A stretch of 64,000 bases of DNA from Bacillus sp. CH30_1T (GCF_008364765.1 NZ_VTUY01000004.1:1-64000); one strand, 5' to 3'. Counted from the first letter of the stretch, positions 1-8,070 are shown. Notes: generated from the letters alone by a model not told the origin. Numbers and translations are program-made.

Positions 1-273
1 ATTAAAGAAGAATAATGTATTCCAAAGCATGTCACGGAAAGCTACATGCGCAGACAACGCTGTAATGGAAAACTTTTTTGGTGTTTTGAAGCAGGAAATG
101 TATTATGGAGAAAAATTAGTTACCTTTGAGGATTTAAGAAGCCGGATTGAAGAATATATCCACTGGTACAATCATGAACGTTCAAAAGAAAAATTGGATG
201 GACTAAGTCCAGTCGAATACCGAACTCAGTCCATCCAATCAGCTGCATAACAAAACTCTAACTTTTGGGGTTA
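1..273 (+). mobile_element. IS3-family insertion sequence, right end only
   Basis: The first 273 bases hold the 3' end of an IS3-family element: the end of the transposase gene followed by a likely terminal inverted repeat at 257-273 (TCTAACTTTTGGGGTTA), which resembles IS150-type ends. The left end lies outside the window, so the name, size and target duplication cannot be determined. The element ends only about 35 bases from the stop codon of the convergent membrane protein gene. Confidence 0.7.
2..250 (+). CDS. IS3-family transposase (OrfB), C-terminal part
   Basis: The open frame enters from before the window. The visible part has the end of the DDE integrase core: a DNA-V-MENFF-LK-E block, where the Glu-containing segment is the third catalytic motif of IS3/IS150 transposases, followed by the usual HWYNHER and LSPVEYR motifs close to the C terminus. 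The protein would catalyse cut-and-paste or copy-out movement of the IS. The ATG at 29 is internal to the domain and is not the true start. No frameshift or stop is visible in this part, but whether the whole element is active cannot be judged. Confidence 0.85.
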   Translation, partial: LKKNNVFQSMSRKATCADNAVMENFFGVLKQEMYYGEKLVTFEDLRSRIEEYIHWYNHERSKEKLDGLSPVEYRTQSIQSAA

Positions 274-283
274 GCCACCTTCC

Positions 284-307
284 CTGCGAATGGGAATTGG
301 TCTTTTT
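284..307 (+). terminator. Weak possible terminator after the IS
   Basis: A short imperfect hairpin (TTCCC with GGGAA) is followed by a run of six T on the + strand. It could stop transcription leaving the IS. The convergent gene has no T-rich terminator of its own on the minus strand here, so the insertion may have displaced one. Confidence 0.3.
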
Positions 308-1366
308 TCATAACTTGAAATTCGTCTTTATTATACCTGCCTCTTTAGCCGAATTAAACACGATAAGGATGAGTGGCCCGATAATAAAGCCCAACATACC
401 AAAGAGTTTTAGGCCGAGGTACATGGCGATTAATGTAGCAAGCGGGGATAATCCTATATGGGTACCCATCACTTTAGGCTCTACCGTTCTTCTTATGATA
501 AGGAGAATGGCTGCCAATACTGCTAGTTGAGTTCCTAATGCAATATTACCTGTCAGCAGATGGAAAATAGCCCATGGTGCCAAAACGACGATTGAACCTA
601 TCAAAGGAATAAAATCAATCACCCATATGATAATCGACATCACGATTGCAACATCAGGAGCAATGAATAGAAGTCCGATTAAGGAAACGACAAAGATGAT
701 GATACTCACCAGGAATTGCGCTTTAAAGAATCCAAAAATAACATAGGTGAGTCGGGAAGTCATAAACGCGACTTTCTCTGCTGATCTTTCTGTCAGGTGA
801 CCATAAATGGATTTCTTAATTCGCGGTAAGTCCAACATGAAAAGAAAGAGCGCAATTAAGTAAACGAGAAAACTCACTAAGTAATTGGGTATATAAGATA
901 AAAACACACTTATCTTTTCAATATTGACAGAGTTAAGAATCTTCGTCTTTCCGCTATTTAAAAAGTTTTGTACGTCTTCACTGAAACTTTTAACTAATTC
1001 ATCAGGAAGATCTTCTGTAGCGTTCAACAGTCGATCCTCGTAATCAAGCCAAATATCGCTTAATTGGTTTACATATTTTGGTGCATCTTCTATCAGCTTG
1101 ATACCTTCACCAACGACTTTTGTAGTAACAAAGAACGAGGAAACGCTTATAAGAAGCAGGAACAGTACAAAAACAGAAAGTACCGCCATTCGACGTTTTG
1201 CAAAGAAACGATTTTGTATAAAGCTAACGGCAGGCTCCAGGAAAAGTGCTGTTATAATCGCAGCAATCAAGGGGACTGAAACAGGTAATATAAAAAAAGC
1301 AACTATAGCAAGTATTAAGATGATAAGTGTGAACATTAAAACTTTTTTCGTGAAAAACTTGGACAA
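308..1366 (-). CDS. AI-2E family transporter (PerM/YueF type membrane protein)
   Basis: This 352-residue integral membrane protein has the layout of the AI-2E/PerM family: two hydrophobic N-terminal segments (about residues 8-35 and 60-80), a polar region (about 85-145), then a dense block of transmembrane helices to the C terminus with the family motif DFIPLIG around residue 250. Members export small molecules or ions, and the substrate cannot be read from sequence. The start is a TTG preceded by an AAAGGGG ribosome site. B. subtilis has several paralogues (YueF, YtvI, YubA, YrrI), and I cannot assign this one. It stands alone, convergent with the IS remnant. Confidence 0.85.
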   Translation of the reverse strand: MSKFFTKKVLMFTLIILILAIVAFFILPVSVPLIAAIITALFLEPAVSFIQNRFFAKRRMAVLSVFVLFLLLISVSSFFVTTKVVGEGIKLIEDAPKYVNQLSDIWLDYEDRLLNATEDLPDELVKSFSEDVQNFLNSGKTKILNSVNIEKISVFLSYIPNYLVSFLVYLIALFLFMLDLPRIKKSIYGHLTERSAEKVAFMTSRLTYVIFGFFKAQFLVSIIIFVVSLIGLLFIAPDVAIVMSIIIWVIDFIPLIGSIVVLAPWAIFHLLTGNIALGTQLAVLAAILLIIRRTVEPKVMGTHIGLSPLATLIAMYLGLKLFGMLGFIIGPLILIVFNSAKEAGIIKTNFKL

Positions 1367-1537
1367 TGGTGTACCCCTTTCTAACAGAAACCTATTACTA
1401 TTATTATATGAGAGAATGAGAAGAATGAACAGTAGGAAGAAAGTGAAATTCCGAAGGTTTTACATCTATTTATATTAGAGTCCAAGCGTATATAGAATCT
1501 TAGTGATGAATTGATTCATGCTGTATGGATAATACAG

Positions 1538-1567
1538 AAAAGACTGTCCGAAGATAGACAGTCTTTT
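1538..1567 (-). terminator. Intrinsic terminator of ylbA
   Basis: A perfect 11-bp stem (AAAAGACTGTC with GACAGTCTTTT) with an 8-base loop lies just past the ylbA stop. The A and T flanks let it work on both strands. Confidence 0.75.
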
Positions 1568-1579
1568 CATAAACAGATA

Positions 1580-1939
1580 TTACCAGGCAAAGTTCGTTGC
1601 TTCTTTTTTGACATCTGCAATAAGTTTTTCACAAGAAGTGACCAGATGTTTAGGGAATTCTTCACCTTCACCGTATTCTATACCGTGTGGATAGTAATGT
1701 TTTCCTAATAATGGAGTCATTAGTTGAATAACGGCATCATGCTTTCCGATATCTCCCTCGACAGCAAGACCTTGGATTCGTAAATAGAAAATACCTTCTC
1801 TGATTTCAAATTTACGATCGTACGTCACTCTCTCATAATCCCATTGACCTGCACGAACAAGTCCGTGAGATTCCATGATCTCGTCTAATCGGTTTAAGTC
1901 CACTTTTAAGCTTTCAAATTCAGTTCCTTCAAAACGCAT
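1580..1939 (-). CDS. ylbA: YlbA, YugN-like family protein
   Basis: This 119-residue soluble protein matches the YugN/YlbA family over its full length, including the GQWDYERVTYD and FYLRIQG segments that I recognise from B. subtilis YugN. The function of the family is unknown. A strong ribosome site (AGGAGGG) stands before the ATG. Its place, divergent from ylbB at the head of the ylb block, matches B. subtilis ylbA. No signal peptide or membrane segment is visible. Confidence 0.85.
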   Translation of the reverse strand: MRFEGTEFESLKVDLNRLDEIMESHGLVRAGQWDYERVTYDRKFEIREGIFYLRIQGLAVEGDIGKHDAVIQLMTPLLGKHYYPHGIEYGEGEEFPKHLVTSCEKLIADVKKEATNFAW

Positions 1940-2107
1940 AAAAATTCCCTCCTATATTGTCCGGCATGAGGACTTTCGAGCCCTGATGCTTTTCGTATGG
2001 TAGAAGCATTTATATCGGTGTATGTACAATGATACTAAATGCGGTATTTCTCATTCTTAATAATAGTGGAAAAACCTTTATCTTGCAATGTCTTCAATCA
2101 TTTGAAT

Positions 2108-2136
2108 TTGTCATTTTTCTAAAATGTGAATATCCT
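2108..2136 (+). promoter_or_regulatory. Candidate sigma-A promoter for ylbB
   Basis: A TTGTCA hexamer at 2108-2113 and TATCCT at 2131-2136 are separated by 17 bases, about 45 bases before the ribosome site of ylbB. The rest of the ylbA-ylbB gap shows no gene. Confidence 0.4.
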
Positions 2137-2191
2137 GCAGGAGAAAGAGAAAAATATAGGTAGTAATTCGGAACGTATGAGGAGGATCCAA

Positions 2192-2626
2192 ATGACAACA
2201 ATCAGGGACATTATGACAATTGATATTGAAACTTGTTCGTTACTGGACAATGTGTTTGAGGTTGCTTTAAAAATGAAAGAATACAATGTAGGATCCATTC
2301 CCATAGTCGATGGTGATAGGATTGTGGGAATGATGACAGACAGGGATATAGTCCTCCGCTGTATTGCTGAAAAGCATCCTGCTTCTTCAAAAGTAGAAGA
2401 TATCATGAGTAAACACCTAATAACGCTAGGACCTGACACCGAAGCACAAGAAGCGGCCAACATCATGGCTGAGCATCAGATACGAAGACTTCCAGTTGTC
2501 GAGGGAGATCGACTGATCGGTATGATATCTTTAGGTGATTTTGCTATTAGGGAGTCTCTGGGCAGACAGGCCTACGTTGCGTTGGAAAATATATCAGAAT
2601 CAAACTTCAGAAATAAACCGTTTTAA
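2192..2626 (+). CDS. ylbB: YlbB, tandem CBS-domain protein
   Basis: This 144-residue protein is made of two CBS domains (about residues 8-60 and 72-125), each with the usual GxxPxVDGDRxxGMxTDRDI-like core. Paired CBS domains form a Bateman module that binds adenosyl ligands, and no catalytic domain is attached, so it is likely a small ligand sensor. The ATG at 2192 is chosen because GGAGGA lies 7 bases upstream; the same frame opens earlier at 2126 but without a ribosome site. YlbB and YhcV of B. subtilis are the same type; the position next to ylbC supports ylbB. Confidence 0.88.
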   Translation: MTTIRDIMTIDIETCSLLDNVFEVALKMKEYNVGSIPIVDGDRIVGMMTDRDIVLRCIAEKHPASSKVEDIMSKHLITLGPDTEAQEAANIMAEHQIRRLPVVEGDRLIGMISLGDFAIRESLGRQAYVALENISESNFRNKPF

Positions 2627-2636
2627 TCTAAGGGGG

Positions 2637-2662
2637 GATGATCCATACAGGATCATCTCTAT
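2637..2662 (+). terminator. Possible terminator after ylbB
   Basis: An 8-bp stem (GATGATCC with GGATCATC) with a 5-base loop is followed by a T-rich tract (TCTATTT) 10 bases after the ylbB stop. Confidence 0.5.
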
Positions 2663-2830
2663 TTAATTTGGTTTTGAAACCTTTCCCCACTCGAGATTCA
2701 TTTGTTTTAGAAGGGATGAAAATATGCTATCCTTTATACTAGACTGAAGTTTTAGAATCATAAACCATGGTATAATAATTCTAGTATTTGTGGCATATCA
2801 TGATAGAGAAAGTAGAGAGGAGGGAAATTT

Positions 2831-3895
2831 CTGAGAACTATTTTACGTATTTTGATCATTCTTGTCATTATTTTATTTATTGGTATTTATCAAGGTCAAA
2901 AACAAGAAAATGAGCCTCTTAAAGGACCAGAAACCCAAACTCTTAAAGAAGACAACGAAAACCAGTTAAATCAATCAATCGAAACTCCAGGTGAACGACC
3001 TGCATCAGGTTTATCAACTTGGATTGGCAAAGATACGATAAAGGTAACTGAAGCTTTTGGAGAACCAGAGCGGGTTGAACCAAGCTCCTACGGGTATGAA
3101 TGGTGGATCTACCCGATATCGAATAAACAGTACATACAAATGGGCGTTAACAATCATAAAGTCGTTACGTTGTTTGCCATTGGGAATCAGGTGGATGTGG
3201 CTCCTTATAAATTGGGACAACGTTTAGAAGACATTTACCGTTTTACCATTGTGGATTCTGAAATCGTTGTAAATGACGAATCAGGTGCTTATCAGTTTGA
3301 ATTAAATGAAGAAGACCTGAATACCCGGCTTCTCGTAACCCTCGGAGATATTTATGCCCAGCTTTATCTGGACAAATTCACAGGAAGGCTTACGAGTATC
3401 CGCTTTCTTGATAGTCAAACTTTGATCGAGATGCATCCATATGAAATGATGTATAGAGGGGAATTGGCTGAGGGACAAGAGCCAAGCGAGGAAGAATGGG
3501 ATAAAGTGAATAGTGCAAGCGAAAAGCAGATCTTTGATATCACAAATGTGATCAGACATCAATTCGAAGCAGATATACTAAAATGGGATGAAGAAACGGC
3601 AATGGTAGCAAGAGGACATAGTCAAGAAATGTATGAAGAAGATTATTTTTCACATGATTCACCAACCTTCGGAAACCTATCCGAGCGTCTGGAAAGTGAA
3701 AATGTTATGTTCAAGACTGCAGGGGAAAACATCGCTTCCCAGTACACCGACGCTCCAGAAGCCGTTCATGGCTGGCTGAATTCGGAAGGCCATCGAAAGA
3801 TTTTACTGGAACAACAATTCACCCATCTTGGCGTAGGGGTATATAAAAGGTACTACACACAAAACTTTATAGAGAAATTTGAAGACAAAGAATAA
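2831..3895 (+). CDS. ylbC: YlbC, membrane-anchored CAP/SCP-domain protein
   Basis: An N-terminal hydrophobic anchor (first 20 or so residues) is followed by a polar linker, a CAP-associated N-terminal domain (about 55-195) and a C-terminal CAP/SCP domain (about 235-350) with the expected HSQEM, YFSHD, AGENIA and HR-LL blocks. CAP proteins are extracytoplasmic; their biochemical role is uncertain. The start is unusual: an ideal AGGAGGG at 2818-2824 points to CTG at 2831, giving 354 residues. The next in-frame start, TTG at 2852, lies about 28 bases after the ribosome site and would cut into the hydrophobic segment. Position and length match B. subtilis YlbC. Confidence 0.85.
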   Translation: MRTILRILIILVIILFIGIYQGQKQENEPLKGPETQTLKEDNENQLNQSIETPGERPASGLSTWIGKDTIKVTEAFGEPERVEPSSYGYEWWIYPISNKQYIQMGVNNHKVVTLFAIGNQVDVAPYKLGQRLEDIYRFTIVDSEIVVNDESGAYQFELNEEDLNTRLLVTLGDIYAQLYLDKFTGRLTSIRFLDSQTLIEMHPYEMMYRGELAEGQEPSEEEWDKVNSASEKQIFDITNVIRHQFEADILKWDEETAMVARGHSQEMYEEDYFSHDSPTFGNLSERLESENVMFKTAGENIASQYTDAPEAVHGWLNSEGHRKILLEQQFTHLGVGVYKRYYTQNFIEKFEDKE

Positions 3896-3938
3896 AAAGG
3901 TTGCTTCCCTGAGACGTATGGGGAAGCAACCTTTTCAT
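3895..3938. terminator. Bidirectional terminator between ylbC and the thioesterase gene
   Basis: A perfect 15-bp stem (3895-3909 with 3921-3935) with an 11-base loop lies between the two convergent stop codons. A runs on the left and T runs on the right suit termination in both directions. Confidence 0.9.
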
Positions 3939-3955
3939 ATTGAAAAAAGGTCCGT

Positions 3956-4450
3956 CTACTGTTTCTTTTTGAAAATAAAAAACGAGCCGGTAGAATGAGC
4001 AACTACCTTACCATCTGAACTGATAACTTTCCCGTCCACTACAATTGTCTTGCTTCCCTGATGAACGATAGTAGCATGAGCAGTTAAACGATCTCCTATA
4101 CCTGGTGCCAAGTAGTGTATGTTTAAATTTGTCGTTACAGCTCCATATCCTTCAGGAAGCATCATATTGGCTAATGTGCCCATAGCGGAGTCCACTAATG
4201 TAGCTGTTACTCCGCCGTGAACGATATGCAGTGAGTTATGTGTGACGGGTGTAATCGGGATACTTAATTCGAAATTCCCGTCTTTCACTTCTCGGTCCAT
4301 GGCAAATATTCCGCCTATGATTGATCCATTTTCATTGTCTTTCTTACGTATAACTCCTTCGAGAAGCTGTTTCAAGATTAGAAGATCCTCATCCGATGCT
4401 CCTGAAAGACATTCATCTAACAACTGTTGTACTTGTTCTTTCATTTTCAT
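3956..4450 (-). CDS. PaaI-type hotdog-fold acyl-CoA thioesterase
   Basis: This 164-residue protein is a single hotdog domain. The motif HGGVTATLVDSAMG (about residues 78-91) is the signature of PaaI/YuxO-type thioesterases, with the Asp acting in thioester hydrolysis. An N-terminal helix of about 40 residues precedes the domain. It probably hydrolyses a cytosolic acyl- or aryl-CoA, with unknown substrate. The ATG at 4450 follows an AAAGGA site; the ATG two codons later is an alternative. I do not recall a gene at this place between ylbC and ylbD in B. subtilis, so it looks like a lineage-specific insertion. Confidence 0.85.
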   Translation of the reverse strand: MKMKEQVQQLLDECLSGASDEDLLILKQLLEGVIRKKDNENGSIIGGIFAMDREVKDGNFELSIPITPVTHNSLHIVHGGVTATLVDSAMGTLANMMLPEGYGAVTTNLNIHYLAPGIGDRLTAHATIVHQGSKTIVVDGKVISSDGKVVAHSTGSFFIFKKKQ

Positions 4451-4609
4451 ACATCCTTTTCTTTATTCACAGCCAAAACATTCATTGGAAACTGTAAAAT
4501 CAACGTTAATATACATGTAAATATTACTACAAAAAGGAATGTATCACCATTCTTTTGAATCCTTCATAAAGTGTAGTAGGTAGATGCCTGTAATGGAGGT
4601 GTTCATATA

Positions 4610-5026
4610 ATGGGTAAATCACTACACCCTAAGGTAAAAGAGTTTAAAGGATTTGTGAGAAAGCATCCGAAAATTGTGAAAGATGTTCGTAATGGTGATG
4701 CCAATTGGCAGGATCTCTTTGAAGACTGGTACTTACTTGGGGAAGATGATACAAGGTGGGATAAGTATAAAGACGAAGCTGCGAAAGAATCAACCCCAAC
4801 CAACAAAGGAAGTAAAAGCGGCTGGATGGATCAAGTTGGAGATATGGTGAAAAAAATGGACGCTAATCAATTGCAACAACATATTAACAGCTTAAGTGAA
4901 GCCTTAGGAGCAGTACAAGGAGTACTTAGTCAATTTCAGTCAAATAACAATAGAGGATCAGGGACAGCAACCAAAACTGAAACACCATCTAAACCCTCCC
5001 ATCCATTTTCATTCCGGAAAGATTAG
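4610..5026 (+). CDS. ylbD: YlbD family putative coat protein
   Basis: This 138-residue hydrophilic protein carries the YlbD N-terminal block (LHPKVKEFK...HPK, then DWYLLGEDD). The middle (about 80-105) looks amphipathic, and the end is low-complexity, rich in Ser, Thr and Pro. The family is annotated as a putative spore coat protein on weak grounds. Ribosome site GGAGGT precedes the ATG. ylbE starts 13 bases after the stop, so the two form an operon, as in B. subtilis. Confidence 0.87.
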   Translation: MGKSLHPKVKEFKGFVRKHPKIVKDVRNGDANWQDLFEDWYLLGEDDTRWDKYKDEAAKESTPTNKGSKSGWMDQVGDMVKKMDANQLQQHINSLSEALGAVQGVLSQFQSNNNRGSGTATKTETPSKPSHPFSFRKD

Positions 5027-5039
5027 GGGGGTGCTAAAG

Positions 5040-5282
5040 ATGCGAGCAGACATTATTGAGTATATTTATGCCAAAGAAGATCTGAAATTATTTTTAAGGG
5101 ATCAGCCACAGTGGTATCGTACCCTTTCTCGAAATCCCAATGAATTAGAGAAATTCGAAATTGCCTCGATTAACCATTTTCAAAAAACGATTCCACATCG
5201 AGTACAAAAGTTTTCAAACGGAGTCCAAATGGCCACCATGATGATCAGTATGTTTCAATCAATGAATAGTGCCGATAGCTGA
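5040..5282 (+). CDS. ylbE: YlbE-like protein
   Basis: This 80-residue protein matches the YlbE family (segments EYIYAK, LRDQPQWYRTLSRNP). Its function is unknown. The ATG at 5040 is preferred: the AGGGGGG ribosome site at 5025-5031 ends 8 bases upstream, while the in-frame GTG at 5031 lies inside that site. The ribosome site overlaps the ylbD stop codon, so translation is probably coupled. The last codons form part of the downstream terminator hairpin. Confidence 0.87.
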   Translation: MRADIIEYIYAKEDLKLFLRDQPQWYRTLSRNPNELEKFEIASINHFQKTIPHRVQKFSNGVQMATMMISMFQSMNSADS

Positions 5283-5296
5283 GGCACTATTTTTTT
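5265..5296 (+). terminator. Terminator of ylbD-ylbE
   Basis: A 9-bp stem (AATAGTGCC with GGCACTATT) is followed by a T7 run. The left arm lies inside the ylbE coding sequence. Confidence 0.9.
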
Positions 5297-5377
5297 CTGT
5301 ATGCAAGTACAAAATAATTTTGAGTAAAAAGCGAAACGGTTGGGCAAGGCTATTAGTAGTAAGGAGTGGTGTACACG

Positions 5378-5773
5378 ATGAAGAAAATCATTTTTCTATC
5401 CATTACGTTACTTATGCTTTTAAGTGGATGTAAGGAAAAAATGCCTGAACCGGAAAGCTTTACGTTTACTAAAAAAGTTGAAGCTGCGAAATCTGAGGGA
5501 AAACCTCTTTCCATCAAACATATGGTACAAGGAAGTCAAGTGTATATTGAATGTATCGTTCCCAATATAACATTCACATCAGAAAAAAGCGGAGCGAAAA
5601 AAGGAAAGATCGTCGTTCGTTCAAATACCGGCAATTTGTATAAGGAGTATCATACAGCCGCCTTTGTTGTAAAAGGATTACCAAAGGGTGTGCATCTTCT
5701 CAACGTTGAAATAGTAGGGACGAATAACAAACCTTTAGGGATGAAGAAGCAGTTTTATGTGACGATTCAATAA
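5378..5773 (+). CDS. Small lipoprotein, unknown function
   Basis: This 131-residue protein begins with a lipoprotein signal: positive MKK, a hydrophobic stretch and the lipobox LLSGC, with the Cys at about residue 18. The mature part is rich in beta-type sequence and could be an Ig-like fold, but I do not recognise the family. AAGGAG at 5361-5366 supports ATG 5378; the in-frame GTG at 5366 overlaps that site. It is monocistronic, flanked by terminators, between ylbE and ylbF. I do not recall an equivalent in B. subtilis at this position. Confidence 0.8.
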   Translation: MKKIIFLSITLLMLLSGCKEKMPEPESFTFTKKVEAAKSEGKPLSIKHMVQGSQVYIECIVPNITFTSEKSGAKKGKIVVRSNTGNLYKEYHTAAFVVKGLPKGVHLLNVEIVGTNNKPLGMKKQFYVTIQ

Positions 5774-5788
5774 TCATTGATTTTCAAT

Positions 5789-5826
5789 GTCCGTCGTGAA
5801 AATATTTTTTTACGGCGGTATTTTAT
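5789..5826 (+). terminator. Terminator of the lipoprotein gene
   Basis: An imperfect stem (CCGTCGTGAAA with TTTTACGGCGG, using G-T pairs and one bulge) is followed by TATTTTAT, shortly after the stop. Confidence 0.55.
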
Positions 5827-5933
5827 ATGGGTTGATACATCATTCAATAAAGTGGGAAAATCCAAAAAATTCATTTTGCATATTCGCTTCCTGAGGTGAA
5901 ACGTGGTAAAATATCGTTACGGAGGTGAGCGTT

Positions 5934-6380
5934 ATGCTTGCTACTATAGAAAGAATGGAAATATTGGATTCAGCTGACGAATTATCTCAGTGGATTTTAG
6001 AATCTGATGTGGCAGAAAATTATCGTAAGTCTTTATATAAACTTCGAAACAATTCTGAAACTCAACGAAAAGTACAAACCTTTTCTCGGATGAAAGAAAG
6101 TTACGAAGAAGTTCAACGCTTTGGTCGTTACCACCCGGACTACAAAACCATCATGAAAGAAATCCGTGAAGTGAAAAGAGAAATGGACCTTGATGAGAAT
6201 GTAGCCGAGTTCAGAAGAGTGGAAAACGAGCTGCAAGATCTGCTTGATCAAGTGAGCCTGCTTATCGGACATTCTGTGTCTAAAAATGTAAAGGTTCCTT
6301 CAGGGAATCCTTTTTTCTCAAGTGGAGGATCATGCGGGGGAGGCTGCGGTTCTGGCGGAAGCTGCGGTTGTTCAGCCTAA
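5934..6380 (+). CDS. ylbF: YlbF, subunit of the RNase Y accessory (Y) complex
   Basis: This 148-residue protein is a YlbF/YmcA-type helical protein (about residues 1-115) with a Gly/Cys-rich tail (about 128-148, five Cys). In B. subtilis, YlbF with YmcA and YaaT forms an iron-sulphur complex that directs RNase Y processing and influences competence, biofilm formation and sporulation; the tail Cys are candidates for cluster binding. The start is ATG 5934, 6 bases after GGAGGTG; the in-frame GTG 5925 lies inside that site. ymcA and yaaT are not in this window. Confidence 0.9.
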   Translation: MLATIERMEILDSADELSQWILESDVAENYRKSLYKLRNNSETQRKVQTFSRMKESYEEVQRFGRYHPDYKTIMKEIREVKREMDLDENVAEFRRVENELQDLLDQVSLLIGHSVSKNVKVPSGNPFFSSGGSCGGGCGSGGSCGCSA

Positions 6381-6387
6381 ACATATG

Positions 6388-6422
6388 AAAAGAAGAGCGG
6401 ACAATGTGTCTGCTCTTCTTTT
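6388..6422. terminator. Bidirectional terminator between ylbF and the convergent small gene
   Basis: A 16-bp stem with one G-T pair (AAAAGAAGAGC... with ...GCTCTTCTTTT) and a 3-base loop has T runs on both strands. Confidence 0.9.
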
Positions 6423-6449
6423 CATTTTATGGAGATTCATCCTTATCCC

Positions 6450-6764
6450 TTACTGTCTTAACCGAACACAATCCACGCAGAGGTTCCCACAGCAAAACAT
6501 TTTTTCCTGGGGGACGTAGAACCGGTGCCGATATACATACAATGATTTTTCTTCCCTGAAAAAAATCGTATCAGAATGCAGTCTCTTTCCCCGCATTGCC
6601 CTAGCCGACCATTTTTTAATAGAGTACTCGATGTCACTTTTCTCTTTCATGGATCTTATATAGATAAATGGTATGCCTGCGCTCCATTTCACATGCGCAT
6701 CTTCAATCCCGTCCTCTTGTCGAAGTTGATCGATAAAAAAGTCCCAAATCACATTCAAGTCCAT
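6450..6764 (-). CDS. Conserved-looking small protein with Cys tail, unknown function
   Basis: This 104-residue protein is soluble and rich in aromatic and charged residues. It ends with the cysteine pattern CCG-x2-C-x2-C (about residues 89-96), a possible metal-binding tail. GGAGGG stands 5 bases before the ATG and a good terminator follows, so it is very likely a real gene. I do not recognise a named family. It is convergent with ylbF and divergent from ylbG. The neighbour YlbF also has a Cys-rich tail, which may be coincidence. Confidence 0.75.
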   Translation of the reverse strand: MDLNVIWDFFIDQLRQEDGIEDAHVKWSAGIPFIYIRSMKEKSDIEYSIKKWSARAMRGKRLHSDTIFFREEKSLYVYRHRFYVPQEKMFCCGNLCVDCVRLRQ

Positions 6765-6903
6765 GGTGGCCCTCCGTTCTCTCCTTCATTATGTAGTATT
6801 CACAGTACGCTCTGTTTAATGAAAGTTCGCACCATTACGTATTGCTTACCCCCGCATTATTATGCTAGACTTATAAAAAAGTGATTCCTAGAGGGGAAAC
6901 TAT

Positions 6904-7179
6904 ATGTTAACGCAAAGACAAGGTTTAGTTGTTTGGTTACATAGTTTGAAGCATGCCAAATCCCTGAGGCGATTTGGGAATGTCCACTATGTATCGAAGA
7001 AAATGAAATATGTTGTACTTTACTGTAATCAGGATGAAATCGAAACGGTAATGGAAAGAATAGCTACCTATTCCTATGTGAAAAAGGTAGATCCTTCGCA
7101 TAAGCCATTTATAAAGTCTGTTTTTGAAAATTCCCGCCCGGATAAGGCGAAGGAATATGATTACAAAATGGGATTTTAA
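6904..7179 (+). CDS. ylbG: YlbG, UPF0298 (DUF2129) protein
   Basis: This 91-residue cytosolic protein fits the UPF0298 family over its whole length: [19 protein letters not shown] near the N terminus, then YVVLYCN and SYVKKVDPS. The function is unknown; genes of this family commonly sit beside ylbF and rsmD in Bacilli. GAGGGG lies 9 bases before the ATG. A strong terminator follows directly, so it is transcribed alone or from upstream. Confidence 0.9.
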   Translation: MLTQRQGLVVWLHSLKHAKSLRRFGNVHYVSKKMKYVVLYCNQDEIETVMERIATYSYVKKVDPSHKPFIKSVFENSRPDKAKEYDYKMGF

Positions 7180-7184
7180 TGTTT

Positions 7185-7219
7185 GCTGCCAAAGAGTGTT
7201 GTTTTGGCAGCTTTTTTTT
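7185..7219 (+). terminator. Terminator of ylbG
   Basis: A 9-bp stem (GCTGCCAAA with TTTGGCAGC) is followed by eight T. Confidence 0.9.
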
Positions 7220-7266
7220 GGGGTGATACATTTCTCCGTTACAAAAAGCTGCACGATTAACATCCA

Positions 7267-7656
7267 TTATTGTAAAGGCAGAATATAATGATTTAATCGC
7301 AGTATCGCGATCAGATGCTGATAGTACAATGCTTTTTCCGGATAGAGAGTGGAGGGTTTCACATCCATTTGGATGATGACCCTGTCTAATTCCTTAGCCG
7401 TTTCTTCAAAAAGGGAGTAGCGCTGGTTTGGTGTGATATTCGGATTTGGGATTCCTTCCCGGCAAACATAAATGGCTTGGAATTTGCCTTGTTCTGTAGG
7501 TTTCATCACAAGAGCCAAGGATGAAACGGCCCGCTTATTAACAATAGTATGAAATGCCATCATATGCTGTAAACGCTCTTTATTAGCTTTTGCAAGCTCC
7601 ATTAGTTCATAAATATCTGAATATCCTTCTCCTAATTCAATAAAACGTTGAATCAT
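7267..7656 (-). CDS. Conserved Bacillus protein of unknown function
   Basis: This 129-residue soluble protein appears to be a single alpha/beta domain (residues 1-125) and has no signal or membrane segment. I recall near-identical short proteins from many Bacillus genomes, filed under a DUF and at times mislabelled as a kinase; no kinase motif is visible. AAGGAG before the ATG is a good ribosome site. It lies between ylbG and the next small gene on the opposite strand, in a stretch that B. subtilis lacks to my knowledge. Confidence 0.75.
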   Translation of the reverse strand: MIQRFIELGEGYSDIYELMELAKANKERLQHMMAFHTIVNKRAVSSLALVMKPTEQGKFQAIYVCREGIPNPNITPNQRYSLFEETAKELDRVIIQMDVKPSTLYPEKALYYQHLIAILRLNHYILPLQ

Positions 7657-7755
7657 TCATTCAATCTCCTTTTCTTACCGAGTTTATCAATTCCTTATTA
7701 TTTCAAACATATAGTGATAAGTAAAGATTCAAAATAACTTATAGGGGTGATCGTG

Positions 7756-8070
7756 ATGGTATGGTTATTTCTATTTATCGTCCTGGGACTATCATGTTTG
7801 TATGTTATTGGCGGGAGACACGATACGAAAGAAATTGATTTATTGAAAAGTGATTCTTTTATCGTGACAGCAATATTGTCTACACCGGCAGCACACGGAA
7901 TTTTATCTCTGGTAGAGGAGGATGAATTGCAAAACTCTACTCTTCAAGATTTACAAGAAACTCTCATAAGTAATGGCTTTGTGGATAAAAGTGAATGGGA
8001 TCAAATGCTTGTAGATCATTTAAACCAAGCTTCTTTTTCCGCAGACAGTAAAGATCTGGATATTGGTTAA
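7756..8070 (+). CDS. Small single-span membrane protein, unknown function
   Basis: This 104-residue protein has one N-terminal hydrophobic helix (about residues 1-18), then a soluble acidic part with no recognised domain. ATG 7756 is favoured: AGGGG lies 8 bases upstream, while the in-frame GTG at 7747 overlaps that site. It ends 87 bases before the next, also membrane-anchored, gene, and the two may be co-transcribed. No family was recognised. Confidence 0.65.
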   Translation: MVWLFLFIVLGLSCLYVIGGRHDTKEIDLLKSDSFIVTAILSTPAAHGILSLVEEDELQNSTLQDLQETLISNGFVDKSEWDQMLVDHLNQASFSADSKDLDIG

